Shown here: positions 1-6,944 of the stretch, one piece after another
Numbering within the stretch: the stretch's first letter is position 1
Layout of the letters: every line of letters starts with the position of its first letter
Source of the DNA: Actinomycetota bacterium
GTDB taxonomy: Bacteria; Actinomycetota; Actinomycetes; Nanopelagicales; Nanopelagicaceae
Reading direction: 5' to 3'
NCBI GenBank assembly: GCA_009700715.1
Contig: WLLM01000021.1
Location: 1-9,797 of the forward strand
DNA length: 9,797 bases
Notes under the pieces: generated by a model
Database searches by the model: none
Told to the model about the DNA's origin: nothing
The model's input: the letters and a program-made list of their open reading frames with translations, nothing else
Made by a program: the position numbers and the translations under genes

Positions 1-33
1 GCGATGGTCCGCAAGGGCAGAGCTGGAATTGGA
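1..33. other. Window edge, no gene assigned
   Basis: These 33 bases lie downstream of the DUF6113-like gene on the minus strand. I see no start codon with a ribosome binding site and no hairpin followed by a T-run. A minus-strand gene could begin just beyond the window edge, but nothing here proves it. Confidence 0.4.
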
Positions 34-348
34 TTAGTTAGCAGGTAAGGCAATTGCAAGAGCAAGGGCGATAAAGGCGAAGAACAAGAAGTTATTTCCC
101 AAGGTATCTCCCTGAATAAATATCTCTTTACCCGTGCCAAAGGTAGAAGCTCGAGCAAAGATATAGAACCAGGCAAGGGCAGCAATAAATTTATAACGGC
201 GCTTTCCAAATTTTCTACCAACTGCCCAAATTGTTGTAAAAGTTCCGACACATGCCAGCGCTAAACCAAAAGGGGGAAGGTATAGATGGAGAAATACTGC
301 AGCTACGCCAGCTGCTATGCCAAGTAAAAGAGAAGCGATTGACTTCAC
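34..348 (-). CDS. Small DUF6113-like integral membrane protein
   Basis: This 104-residue protein is strongly hydrophobic, with about four membrane segments (roughly residues 4-24, 27-44, 53-67 and 84-102). A basic loop, GRKFGKRRYK, lies between segments two and three. Its position directly after mshB, its length, and the R-A-S ... G-D-T-L-G pattern before the last segment resemble the DUF6113 proteins that I recall beside mshB in other actinobacteria. The start is GTG at 348, immediately next to the mshB stop codon, so translation is probably coupled; no Shine-Dalgarno is visible. The function is unknown. The mshB neighbourhood suggests a link to thiol metabolism or the envelope, but this is inference. 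I am confident it is a real gene and moderately confident of the family. Confidence 0.75.
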   Translation of the reverse strand: MKSIASLLLGIAAGVAAVFLHLYLPPFGLALACVGTFTTIWAVGRKFGKRRYKFIAALAWFYIFARASTFGTGKEIFIQGDTLGNNFLFFAFIALALAIALPAN

Positions 349-1215
349 TTAGATTTTTACTCCAGCGAAAATGTCTGTCTCTCTGCCAGCTTCGTCAAAA
401 GGTTCTGACTTATTCCCGCGCACCAGGGTGTAGTACTCATGTCCCCAAACTTGAAGTCCGAGATTGTTAGATAGTGCAAAGAATGGACCATCCAGAGCAA
501 TTTGTGTGAGGTGCGCCTTCATCGCGGCCATCTTCCGATCAACGTGCGAATTTCCATCAATTAACGTAGTAACAAATTGATCATCTTTGGCAAATGGCAG
601 ATCCTCTACGCTTTCGGCTCCAAAGAAATCTGAACCAATCTCTTTCATCTTTGCCATGCTTTCGGCGAGAACGGATTTCGGCATTGTGTTCCAATAAATC
701 TTTTGTATTTGCCAGTTAGCTTTTTCAGAAGCCCGCATAGCAACGCGATGAGCCTGGATATGGTCGGGATGACCGTAGCCACCGATTTCGTCGTAGGTAA
801 TCAAAATATGTGGCTTGATCTCATCGATTACCGAAACCAAATAATCGGAGGCTTCTTCAAGATCGGCTTGCCAGAAAACATCAGGGCGATTGTTTTGTTC
901 TGTTCCCATCATTCCGCTATCGCGATAGAGCTTTTCTCCTTGAGCGAGGAATCGATGATCTTTAATCCCAAGTGCTTTCATCGCATCTGCAAGCTCAGTA
1001 ATTCGGTGATCTCCTAATTTATCTTCTGCGCTACTTGCTAGATGTGAGAGATCGGGAACAAGTACTTCGCCCTCTTCTCCGCGAGTGCAGGTAATTAAAG
1101 TTACAGACGCACCTAGTTCGGCATATAGAGCCATAGTCGCGCCATTATTTATAGTTTCATCATCCGGATGGGCGTGAACTAGCAGTACGCGATAACCCTC
1201 ATAAGAACTCTTCAT
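349..1215 (-). CDS. mshB: MshB, GlcNAc-inositol deacetylase of mycothiol synthesis
   Basis: MshB is a cytoplasmic zinc enzyme that removes the acetyl group from 1-O-myo-inositol GlcNAc, giving the amine to which MshC attaches cysteine in mycothiol synthesis. The PIG-L/LmbE fold is clear. Counted from the upstream TTG at 1218, the AHPDDE motif gives the zinc ligands H17 and D20 and the base D19, and YGHPDH at 148-153 gives H150 and the third ligand H153. MshB-specific traits are CTRGEEGEV, SGMMG, and ALSNNL near the C-terminus. The Mca amidase paralogue lacks these and has a longer insert, so MshB is the better call. I prefer the ATG at 1215, which shares one base with the moeZ stop (TGATG). 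The TTG at 1218 would add one residue. The length (288 residues) is normal for the family. Confidence 0.93.
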   Translation of the reverse strand: MKSSYEGYRVLLVHAHPDDETINNGATMALYAELGASVTLITCTRGEEGEVLVPDLSHLASSAEDKLGDHRITELADAMKALGIKDHRFLAQGEKLYRDSGMMGTEQNNRPDVFWQADLEEASDYLVSVIDEIKPHILITYDEIGGYGHPDHIQAHRVAMRASEKANWQIQKIYWNTMPKSVLAESMAKMKEIGSDFFGAESVEDLPFAKDDQFVTTLIDGNSHVDRKMAAMKAHLTQIALDGPFFALSNNLGLQVWGHEYYTLVRGNKSEPFDEAGRETDIFAGVKI

Positions 1216-2420
1216 CAATACACCGGCAATGTAGTGTCGATCTGTTTAGCCCAAGCGATTACTCCCCCAGATACATGCGATGCATCGGCAAAGCCAGCGC
1301 CCTTTAATATCGCTAAACACTCTGCGGAACGAACTCCGCTCTTGCAGTGCAAGATGATCGGCTTATCTTGAGGTAGATCGGCAAGGGCAGATCCATCTAG
1401 AAAGCCTTGCTTTGGAATCAGATGCGAACCAGGAATGCGCACAATTTCAAATTCGCTCGGTTCGCGAACATCAATTAAATAGAAAGATTCATGGTTATCG
1501 ATTTTTGATTTGAGTTCTGAAACCGAAATTGTTGAGTCCTTAACAGCGACTTCAGCGGCATCTGAAAGAACCCCGCAAAATGCTTCGTAATCGGCGAGCA
1601 GTTCGGTTTGAGTTGGCTTATCGCTGCACAGAGGACAGTTTGGATCTTTACGAACCTTTATCTTACGAAATGACATTTCGAGCGCGTCATAAATCATTAG
1701 CGAACCGATCATGGGTTCGCCAACGCCTGTAATCACTTTGATCGCTTCGGTAGTTTGGATTGAACCGATAGTTGCACAGAGAACTCCAAGAACGCCGCCT
1801 TCGGCACAGCTTGGCACCATTCCGGGAGGTGGTGGTTCTGGATAAAGACAGCGGTAACAAGGTCCGTACTCAGCCCAGAAAACGCTGGCTTGTCCATCAA
1901 AGCGATAGATAGAACCCCAGACATAAGGCTTCTTGAGAAGTACGCAAGCATCGTTAACTAAATAGCGAGTTGCAAAGTTATCGGTTCCGTCAACAATAAT
2001 GTCGTACTGCGAAAAGATTTCTTTTACATTTGTAACGTCTAGGCGAACTTCATGCGTTACAACATTTACATAAGGATTAATCTCGGAAATTTTCTCTTTT
2101 GCTGACTGGGCTTTGCTTTTGCCGATATCTGATTGACCATGAATGATCTGGCGTTGTAAATTAGATTCATCCACGGTATCGAATTCCACAATTCCGAGAG
2201 TTCCAACTCCGGCTGCAGCTAAATACATAAGGGCGGGCGAGCCAAGTCCTCCCGCGCCTACGCAAAGAACTTTGGCGTTCATCAAGCGTTGCTGACCAGC
2301 CATCGCAACATCGGGAATAATCAAATGTCGGCTATATCGGCGAACTTCATCAACCGTTAGCGCTGGCCCAGGAGAAACTAACGCTGGTATTGATTCGATT
2401 TGATTAGTCATAATGGACAT
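1215..2420 (-). CDS. moeZ: MoeZ, sulfur-carrier adenylyltransferase/sulfurtransferase
   Basis: MoeZ adenylates the C-terminal glycine of small sulfur-carrier proteins and transfers sulfur to make the thiocarboxylate. In actinobacteria this serves molybdopterin (MoaD) and CysO-dependent cysteine synthesis. The 401-residue protein has the E1-like MoeB/ThiF domain at about 25-265: the nucleotide loop GAGGLG at 55-60, NLQRQ with R90, and DGTDNF at 144-149. The zinc-site pairs are C188/C191 and C262/C265, and C205 lies in the conserved SCAEGGVLG segment. A rhodanese domain follows at about 297-400, with the active loop CKSGVRS and catalytic C359. All expected residues are present. The start is ATG at 2420; a second in-frame ATG at 2411 is possible and neither has a clear Shine-Dalgarno. 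The stop overlaps the mshB start. Confidence 0.95.
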   Translation of the reverse strand: MSIMTNQIESIPALVSPGPALTVDEVRRYSRHLIIPDVAMAGQQRLMNAKVLCVGAGGLGSPALMYLAAAGVGTLGIVEFDTVDESNLQRQIIHGQSDIGKSKAQSAKEKISEINPYVNVVTHEVRLDVTNVKEIFSQYDIIVDGTDNFATRYLVNDACVLLKKPYVWGSIYRFDGQASVFWAEYGPCYRCLYPEPPPPGMVPSCAEGGVLGVLCATIGSIQTTEAIKVITGVGEPMIGSLMIYDALEMSFRKIKVRKDPNCPLCSDKPTQTELLADYEAFCGVLSDAAEVAVKDSTISVSELKSKIDNHESFYLIDVREPSEFEIVRIPGSHLIPKQGFLDGSALADLPQDKPIILHCKSGVRSAECLAILKGAGFADASHVSGGVIAWAKQIDTTLPVY

Positions 2421-2505
2421 TCTGCCGTAGCCGTTGATTGAGTGCCAATTCGATAACTTTCTTGCTGCAAATGACTCTCAACTGCGTATCTCTCTTTCCT
2501 TATTA

Positions 2506-2515
2506 CCAATATTGG
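2506..2515. promoter_or_regulatory. Perfect 10-bp palindrome CCAATATTGG, candidate TetR operator
   Basis: CCAATATTGG is its own reverse complement. It sits three bases upstream of the candidate -10 of the TetR gene, where a bound repressor would block RNA polymerase. TetR proteins often control their own promoter and the divergent neighbour, so this is a plausible autoregulatory site. The core is short for a TetR operator (only TA/TA matches further out), so chance remains possible. Confidence 0.4.
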
Positions 2516-2518
2516 CTC

Positions 2519-2524
2519 TACGAT
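2519..2524 (+). promoter_or_regulatory. Candidate -10 element TACGAT for a leaderless TetR transcript
   Basis: TACGAT fits the TANNNT pattern and ends seven bases before the ATG at 2532, so transcription would begin at or next to the start codon. There is no Shine-Dalgarno upstream of that ATG, which agrees with a leaderless message, common in actinobacteria. No good -35 is visible. Confidence 0.5.
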
Positions 2525-2531
2525 ATGCGCA

Positions 2532-3161
2532 ATGACTACCGTGGATTTAAACGCAAAAGGCGACAAGGCGCGCTTACCTCGTGACGAGCGACGCGCAATT
2601 TTGCTCAGTGCAGCCCTAGAAGTCTTTACGGCAGCTGGTTACCACTCTGCTGCGATGGATGAGATTGCAGACCGCGCAAATGTAAGCAAGCCGGTTCTGT
2701 ATCAGCATTTCCCCTCAAAGCTAGATCTGTATCTAGCCGTTCTCGATTTACATATTGATTCTTTAGTTTATGAAATCCAAAAGGCTATTTCTTCAACGCC
2801 TGATAACTCAAAGCGTGTTCATGCAACAGTTGTGGCCTATTTTGAATTTATCGAAAATGAAGGTGAAGCTTTCCGTCTCTTATTTGAAAGCGATATGAGC
2901 GTTGAACCACAGGTTCGCGAGCGACTAAACCGAATGACTTACGATTGCGCCGCAGCGGTAAGCGCGATCATTTCAAATGACACTGGTCTACCTCAAGAAG
3001 TTTCCATGCTTCTTGGTGTTGGACTAATTGGATACACACAAGTAACTGCGCGCCATTGGTTAGATCGAGATAGCAAGCTATCAAAACAGCAGGCGGTAGA
3101 ACTTGTAGAGAATTTGATGTGGCGCGGAATTTCAGGATTCCCGCTCACAGAAAGCAACTAA
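2532..3161 (+). CDS. TetR/AcrR family transcriptional regulator
   Basis: This 209-residue protein has a TetR N-terminal DNA-binding domain at about 20-65. The helix-turn-helix reads AMDEIADRANVSKPVLYQHF at 41-60, a textbook TetR recognition region. The helical C-terminal part (about 75-200) is the ligand-binding and dimerisation domain; its ligand cannot be read from sequence. The protein closely resembles, from memory, the M. tuberculosis Rv3208 product, including RLPRDERR near the start, FEFIENEGEAFRLLFE, and the ending GISGFPLT. Its place between moeZ and DUF3107 is also the same as there, so it is probably the conserved actinobacterial orthologue. It may repress itself and perhaps moeZ. 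The ATG at 2532 suits a leaderless start; the residues before RLPRDERR are variable in the family. Confidence 0.93.
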   Translation: MTTVDLNAKGDKARLPRDERRAILLSAALEVFTAAGYHSAAMDEIADRANVSKPVLYQHFPSKLDLYLAVLDLHIDSLVYEIQKAISSTPDNSKRVHATVVAYFEFIENEGEAFRLLFESDMSVEPQVRERLNRMTYDCAAAVSAIISNDTGLPQEVSMLLGVGLIGYTQVTARHWLDRDSKLSKQQAVELVENLMWRGISGFPLTESN

Positions 3162-3186
3162 TCCCCAAATACAGGCGTTTTGGTGA

Positions 3187-3200
3187 GAAAAGTGCTTTTC
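3187..3200. promoter_or_regulatory. Dyad GAAAAG-TG-CTTTTC upstream of the DUF3107 gene
   Basis: Two six-base arms (3187-3192 and 3195-3200) form an inverted repeat around TG. It covers the place where a -35 would sit for the candidate -10 at 3212-3217, so it could be an operator. As an RNA hairpin it would be A/T-rich and weak, and no T-run follows, so a terminator for the TetR gene is less likely. Confidence 0.3.
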
Positions 3201-3211
3201 CATTTTGCCGA

Positions 3212-3217
3212 TAGGAT
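3212..3217 (+). promoter_or_regulatory. Candidate -10 TAGGAT overlapping a Shine-Dalgarno AGGA
   Basis: TAGGAT fits TANNNT and ends six bases before the ATG at 3224, the spacing of a leaderless start. The same bases contain AGGA (3213-3216) seven bases before the ATG, which would act as a ribosome binding site if transcription starts further upstream, for example by read-through from the TetR gene. Both uses are possible. Confidence 0.4.
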
Positions 3218-3223
3218 AAGCAC

Positions 3224-3481
3224 ATGAGCACAAAGAAATCAGATTCAGGCGCTACAACCCAGGTCCGCATCGCAGTTGCAAATATTTCGGCAGATCTAGT
3301 CTTTGAGACTAACTCCTCCGTAGCAGATGTGAAATCCGCTGTAGCCGCCGCGCTTTCCAATGGATCGCCACTTACGCTCCAAGATTCTCGCGGCCACGAA
3401 ATAATCGTCGCTGGCGACAAGATCGGATTCGTCGATATTGGCGCAGCCACCGATCGTCGCGTTGGTTTCGGCGCGCTCTAA
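3224..3481 (+). CDS. DUF3107 family small protein
   Basis: This 85-residue protein matches the actinobacterial DUF3107 family, represented as I recall by Rv3208A (TB9.4) of M. tuberculosis. Shared traits are a beta strand with VRIAVANIS, the segment ELVF/DLVF, an alanine-rich helix, LTLQDSRG, and the terminal signature IGFVDIGAATDRRVGFG, where DxRRVGFG is the hallmark. No enzymatic motif, membrane segment or signal peptide is present, so a small cytoplasmic alpha/beta protein is likely. Its function is not known. The first 13 residues are Ser/Thr/Lys-rich and extend beyond the family core. The start is supported by AGGA at good spacing. It lies between TetR and the helicase, as in other actinobacteria, and ends one base before the helicase start. 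Confidence 0.88.
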   Translation: MSTKKSDSGATTQVRIAVANISADLVFETNSSVADVKSAVAAALSNGSPLTLQDSRGHEIIVAGDKIGFVDIGAATDRRVGFGAL

Positions 3482-3482
3482 G

Positions 3483-4817
3483 GTGTCGATAACTTTTGCC
3501 GATCTTCCGCTGCGCCCGGAAACGCAGGCAGCGCTAGCTGAACACGGATTTAAATCGCCTTTTCCAATTCAAGAGATGGTTCTTCCAATTGCTCTCGGTG
3601 ATGGAGATGTAATCGGGCAAGCAAAAACTGGAACCGGAAAAACCTTAGCCTTTGGTATTCCATTGATTGAGCGCGTAATTGCACCACTCGATAAGGAATG
3701 GGAACAATTGGTCGCGAAAGGATTGCCGCAGGTATTAGTTGTAGTGCCAACGCGCGAACTTTGCGTACAGGTCACAAAAGATATTGAAGAGTTAACTGGA
3801 AATCGTGGGATCAGGACACTTGCCGTTTACGGTGGCCGAGCATTCGAACCTCAAATTGAGGCGCTTGAAAAAGGAATTGAAATTGTCGTAGGTACACCTG
3901 GGCGATTACTAGATCTCTATCGTCAAGGACAACTTAAGTTAAAGGAAGTTTCTCGCGTCGTTTTAGATGAAGCAGATGAGATGCTTGATTTGGGCTTCTT
4001 GCCTGATGTCGAAAAAATCTTTACAAGTACCCCAAATCGCGCACAGACCATGCTCTTTTCAGCAACCATGCCTGGGGACATCATCGCGCTAGCGCGCCGT
4101 TTCATGAATCAACCAATTCATATTCGTACCCAAGATAATGAAGATGAAGGCGCTGTTGTTTCTCGCATTAAGCAATATGTATTACGCGCTCACGCGCTCG
4201 ATAAGATCGAAATGCTTGCCCGAATTTTACAAGCCGAGGGTCGTGGACCAACGATTGTTTTCTGTCGCACCAAGCGCACCTGCCAAAAGACTTCTGATGA
4301 TTTACTCGAACGTGGATTTCGCGCCGCTTCAATCCATGGCGATCTCGGTCAAAACGCGCGTGAAAAAGCGCTTAATGATTTCAAAGCCGGAAAATCTGAT
4401 GTCCTAGTAGCGACAGATGTTGCCGCCCGCGGTATCGATATCGATGGCATCACCCACGTTGTTAACTATCAATGCCCCGAAGATGAAAAAACTTATGTTC
4501 ACCGCATCGGCCGCACAGCACGTGCTGGAGCTGAAGGCATCTCTGTGACTTTCGTTGACTGGGATGAACTGGCCCGTTGGAAGATGATTGATACCGCGCT
4601 AGAACTTGGGCTTGGCGAACCAGAAGAGACTTACTCATCTTCTGAACATCTATATAAAATATTGAATATTCCAGCTGGATCAAATGGTCGCGTAGTTAAA
4701 GCTCGTCCAGTTAAATCTGAAAAATCAGAACCAGCAGTTAAAGCAGAGCCTCGTAAGGAAAAGAGCGAGGATCGTTCAACTCGCGTGCGCACTCGTACAA
4801 AGAAATTTAACTCTTAA
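3483..4817 (+). CDS. DEAD-box ATP-dependent RNA helicase
   Basis: This 444-residue protein carries the complete set of DEAD-box motifs. They are the Q motif (F23 to Q30), motif I AKTGTGKT at 47-54, Ia PTREL at 89-93, Ib TPGR at 138-141, II DEAD at 162-165, III SAT at 193-195, IV IVFCRTK at 258-264, V ATDVAARGID at 310-319, and VI HRIGRTARAG at 340-349. It should unwind short RNA duplexes or remodel RNA-protein complexes in the cytoplasm, for example in ribosome assembly or mRNA turnover. A lysine-rich, charged tail (about 405-444) is typical of RNA-binding extensions. I chose GTG at 3483, one base after the DUF3107 stop, because MSITFADLPLRPE is the natural domain start. A longer TTG start at 3438 would overlap the upstream gene by 44 bases. 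It resembles RhlE-type helicases; the subfamily is unsure. Confidence 0.95.
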   Translation: MSITFADLPLRPETQAALAEHGFKSPFPIQEMVLPIALGDGDVIGQAKTGTGKTLAFGIPLIERVIAPLDKEWEQLVAKGLPQVLVVVPTRELCVQVTKDIEELTGNRGIRTLAVYGGRAFEPQIEALEKGIEIVVGTPGRLLDLYRQGQLKLKEVSRVVLDEADEMLDLGFLPDVEKIFTSTPNRAQTMLFSATMPGDIIALARRFMNQPIHIRTQDNEDEGAVVSRIKQYVLRAHALDKIEMLARILQAEGRGPTIVFCRTKRTCQKTSDDLLERGFRAASIHGDLGQNAREKALNDFKAGKSDVLVATDVAARGIDIDGITHVVNYQCPEDEKTYVHRIGRTARAGAEGISVTFVDWDELARWKMIDTALELGLGEPEETYSSSEHLYKILNIPAGSNGRVVKARPVKSEKSEPAVKAEPRKEKSEDRSTRVRTRTKKFNS

Positions 4818-4839
4818 ACTTTTCTTTCCGGCAAAACTC
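4818..4839. other. Convergent junction of helicase and ParA-like genes
   Basis: Only 22 bases separate the two converging stop codons. I see no stable GC hairpin or T-run on either strand, so no intrinsic terminator can be supported. Transcripts from both sides may run into one another. Confidence 0.5.
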
Positions 4840-5508
4840 TTATTCCAGCCCTAACTTTTCCAATATTGAATAGCCCACACTTCGGTAGCTCTCGGCTAAT
4901 GCGCCAGATTTATCACTAGTTAATATCGAAACTTTCGCGGCCGCAGCGCTCTCTATTTCAGGAGATGCGACGATTGATTCATCAAGTAAATCTGTATTAG
5001 ATATAAAGGTATTTGGCCCAATCGCTACGGCCGATATTGCAATGTCTGCTGCTGCAGATTTGACCTGCAGGTAGCCTCGCAGCGAGTGTAAATTATTTCG
5101 GACAGGTACTAATAGTAAATCAGTAACTGGAAGCGCCAGCGCGAATGGCTGTGATAGCGAAGCCGGCAAATCCAAGAGAACGATCTCATATTCTTTTGGA
5201 AGATCTAATAACAAAAGTGATAAAGCATCGGCCGAAAAAATACTAGTTAGCCGGGAATCAGTCGGGATAAAGTCAAAACGCTCGGAAGTAGTTTCGGTAT
5301 TGGAATCGTTTAACTTAATACCGTTAAAGAAATCCGCCAGCGAGATTCGAGGGTTCTCGTAACCGAGGCGAAATGTTAAGGATCCTGCTGGATCAAGATC
5401 GATTAACAGTGTCTTCTTCCCAAATTCTGCAAAAGAGACCGCCAGGCAATGAGCCAAGGTGGTTTTACCTACTCCTCCAGCGCTATTGGCAATTGCAACT
5501 ACTTTCAT
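4840..5508 (-). CDS. ParA/MinD-like P-loop ATPase lacking the signature lysine
   Basis: This 222-residue protein has the ParA/SIMIBI fold: an N-terminal strand, a P-loop at about 9-17 (S-A-G-G-V-G-K-T-T), LLIDLDP at 34-40, and the Walker B-like IVLLDLPASL at 109-118 with D113. ParA-family ATPases normally read K-G-G-x-G-K-T; here the first lysine is replaced by alanine (A10, codon GCT), while the catalytic K15 and T16 remain. That first lysine contacts the partner's nucleotide in dimers, so nucleotide-driven dimerisation may be altered. No ParB or parS site is visible nearby. In M. tuberculosis I recall an orphan ParA-like gene (Rv3213c) near the same helicase, with a normal lysine. The ATG at 5508 shares one base with the upstream stop (TAATG); the 5529 start would add seven unlikely residues. 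The cargo is unknown. Confidence 0.85.
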   Translation of the reverse strand: MKVVAIANSAGGVGKTTLAHCLAVSFAEFGKKTLLIDLDPAGSLTFRLGYENPRISLADFFNGIKLNDSNTETTSERFDFIPTDSRLTSIFSADALSLLLLDLPKEYEIVLLDLPASLSQPFALALPVTDLLLVPVRNNLHSLRGYLQVKSAAADIAISAVAIGPNTFISNTDLLDESIVASPEIESAAAAKVSILTSDKSGALAESYRSVGYSILEKLGLE

Positions 5509-6314
5509 TAGGCGGCCACCATATTCCAACGGATTAAAGCTGCCTTATAAATGGGCGGTGCCAATAGCGCATCGGGAATTACGCCAAGAGTTGTTCTAAC
5601 CGCCTTGAGTGAGATATCGGTAATTAAACTCTGCCCGGGAATTTGTGGAGTTCCGTAAAGTTTGCGAGCCCACTGTGGAAGAGAACTAGCAGCTAACAAA
5701 GCTAACGATGCCCAAGCCGGCGCTGCTGGTGTAGCCAATCTAATAGCGGTTGGCATTGGTGGAATTGTGAGAAATAACGCTGCGCGTTTGGCATCATCGG
5801 ATGCGCGGAGTTCTGGCGCCATGTCTTGAAAATATTGCTGCATCTGCGCCATATTTACCGGAACATTTTCAGTCGGTATTCCAACTAACTCTGCAAATAA
5901 AACCATCTCTGAAAGATATTGATCTGCTTCCGCATCCGTTAATTGCAATCCAGAGCGACGTGCAACATCTAAGAATGAATCGACCATAGACATATGCACC
6001 CAAAGCAAGAGATGTGGATCATCTAAACCAAGTGAGGTGTGGATCTTTCGTACTCGTGATGCCAATGAGTGTGCATCTTTAGGCTCGGCAAAAGTTAGCG
6101 TTGAAACATAATCGCCCGTGCGTTGCAGGCGCCCCCAGGCATCTTCACGGAAGTTCGAATTCTTAGCCACGCCATCCATCGCATCTGGCTGAAGTGCCTG
6201 CTGTAGCAGTGCGCGAATTCCAGCAACAGCCATCGCAGGATCTGAATGTATTCTCCAAGTAATTGAATCGGGAGAGAAAAGTCCCCGTGGATCTTGGTGA
6301 GATTTAATTGCCAT
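5508..6314 (-). CDS. DUF2236 / MpaB-like oxygenase-family protein
   Basis: This 268-residue protein matches DUF2236, the family of MpaB and latex-clearing rubber oxygenases, some members of which are b-type haem proteins. Recognisable traits are SITWRIHSDPAMAVAGIRAL near the start, the WGRLQRTGDYV segment at 60-70, DDPHLLLWVHMSMVDSFL at 98-115, and PPMPTAIRLATPAAPAW at 185-201. R62 and T66 form the R-x-x-x-T spacing known from Lcp, and H107 is the likely haem ligand by position in the family. One oddity is that the usual ALHP is ALQP here (Q42). A hydrophobic stretch at about 200-213 could touch the membrane. The start at 6314 lies 12 bases after the marC-family stop with no clear Shine-Dalgarno. 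The substrate is unknown and I do not assert catalytic activity. Confidence 0.83.
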   Translation of the reverse strand: MAIKSHQDPRGLFSPDSITWRIHSDPAMAVAGIRALLQQALQPDAMDGVAKNSNFREDAWGRLQRTGDYVSTLTFAEPKDAHSLASRVRKIHTSLGLDDPHLLLWVHMSMVDSFLDVARRSGLQLTDAEADQYLSEMVLFAELVGIPTENVPVNMAQMQQYFQDMAPELRASDDAKRAALFLTIPPMPTAIRLATPAAPAWASLALLAASSLPQWARKLYGTPQIPGQSLITDISLKAVRTTLGVIPDALLAPPIYKAALIRWNMVAA

Positions 6315-6326
6315 ATTTAATAGGTG

Positions 6327-6944
6327 TTATTGAGCCATAAATGCTTTGATGGCATCGACCAACATCTGCACAGCGATAGCTGCAAGCAACAATCCAGCGA
6401 TACGGGCTAAAAGAGTTACGCCAGCATCTTTAATGATTCCAAGAATCGTCGTAGAAGCCATAAGCGAGATTGCAATGACTATATGCACTGCGACAACCGC
6501 GGCAATCAACCCCAGGCTTTGCGCGGGAGTTTCGATCTGTTGGACGAAAATCATCGTTGCAACGATGGCGCCAGGTCCGGCTAACAAAGGAGTGCCTAGC
6601 GGAACCAGCGCGATATTTTTATCTTTGCCTTCGCCGTCTCCCATATCTCTACCGGTAAGAAGTTCGAGAGAAACATAGAGCAGCAATAATCCGCCGGCCG
6701 CTTGTAACGCTTCGATTGAAACGTTCATGTATTCAAGTAAGAAGCGCCCGAAGAGGGAAAAGAAGGCAATTACGACAAGTGAGACAAGTGCTGCCTGCCA
6801 GGCAAGTTGTACTCGTTCGCGCTTTGTCTTATCTGCAACTAACCCCAAGAAAATTGGCGTAGCACCTGGAGGGTCAAGAATTACCAACAAGGTGACGAAA
6901 GCTTGGATTGAGAAAGTTAGGGTGCTGACTTCAGCGACGTTCAT
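6327..6944 (-). CDS. MarC family (UPF0056) integral membrane protein
   Basis: The 205-residue protein has about six membrane segments (roughly 8-33, 47-68, 78-97, 118-135, 143-168 and 178-201) and the family signatures. These are DPPGATPIFL at 24-33, AGGLLLLY at 83-90, the PLGTPLLAGPGAI loop at 115-127, and RIAGLLLAAIAVQM at 181-194. Length and topology are typical of MarC/YchE/YhgN proteins. The family is sometimes annotated as neutral amino acid transporters, but MarC itself has no proven substrate and was shown not to cause multiple antibiotic resistance, so I give no substrate. The ATG at 6944 overlaps the PHP gene stop by four bases (ATGA), showing translational coupling. The acidic/lysine loop at 100-110 (RDMGDGEGKDK) is probably extramembrane. 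Confidence 0.92.
   Translation of the reverse strand: MNVAEVSTLTFSIQAFVTLLVILDPPGATPIFLGLVADKTKRERVQLAWQAALVSLVVIAFFSLFGRFLLEYMNVSIEALQAAGGLLLLYVSLELLTGRDMGDGEGKDKNIALVPLGTPLLAGPGAIVATMIFVQQIETPAQSLGLIAAVVAVHIVIAISLMASTTILGIIKDAGVTLLARIAGLLLAAIAVQMLVDAIKAFMAQ

Larger units (their letters stand above)
2421..2531. promoter_or_regulatory. Divergent intergenic region between moeZ and the TetR gene
   Basis: This 111-base gap separates two genes reading outward and must hold the promoters for both. The plus-strand side has a recognisable -10 and a palindrome, described separately. I found no convincing -10 for moeZ close to its start. Confidence 0.7.

Noticed and set aside
252..470. 72-residue plus-strand open frame
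   Set aside because: It is antisense across the mshB/DUF6113 junction, with no ribosome binding site or recognisable family.
703..1017. 104-residue plus-strand open frame
   Set aside because: It is antisense to mshB, overlapping its catalytic motifs; no family features.
3145..3450. 101-residue minus-strand open frame
   Set aside because: It is antisense to DUF3107, which has a family signature and matches known gene order.
3438..3482. 15-residue N-terminal extension of the helicase (TTG start)
   Set aside because: It overlaps the conserved end of DUF3107; GTG at 3483 begins right at the family's usual N-terminus.
4818..4839. Possible bidirectional terminator between converging genes
   Set aside because: The 22 bases contain no usable inverted repeat or T-run.
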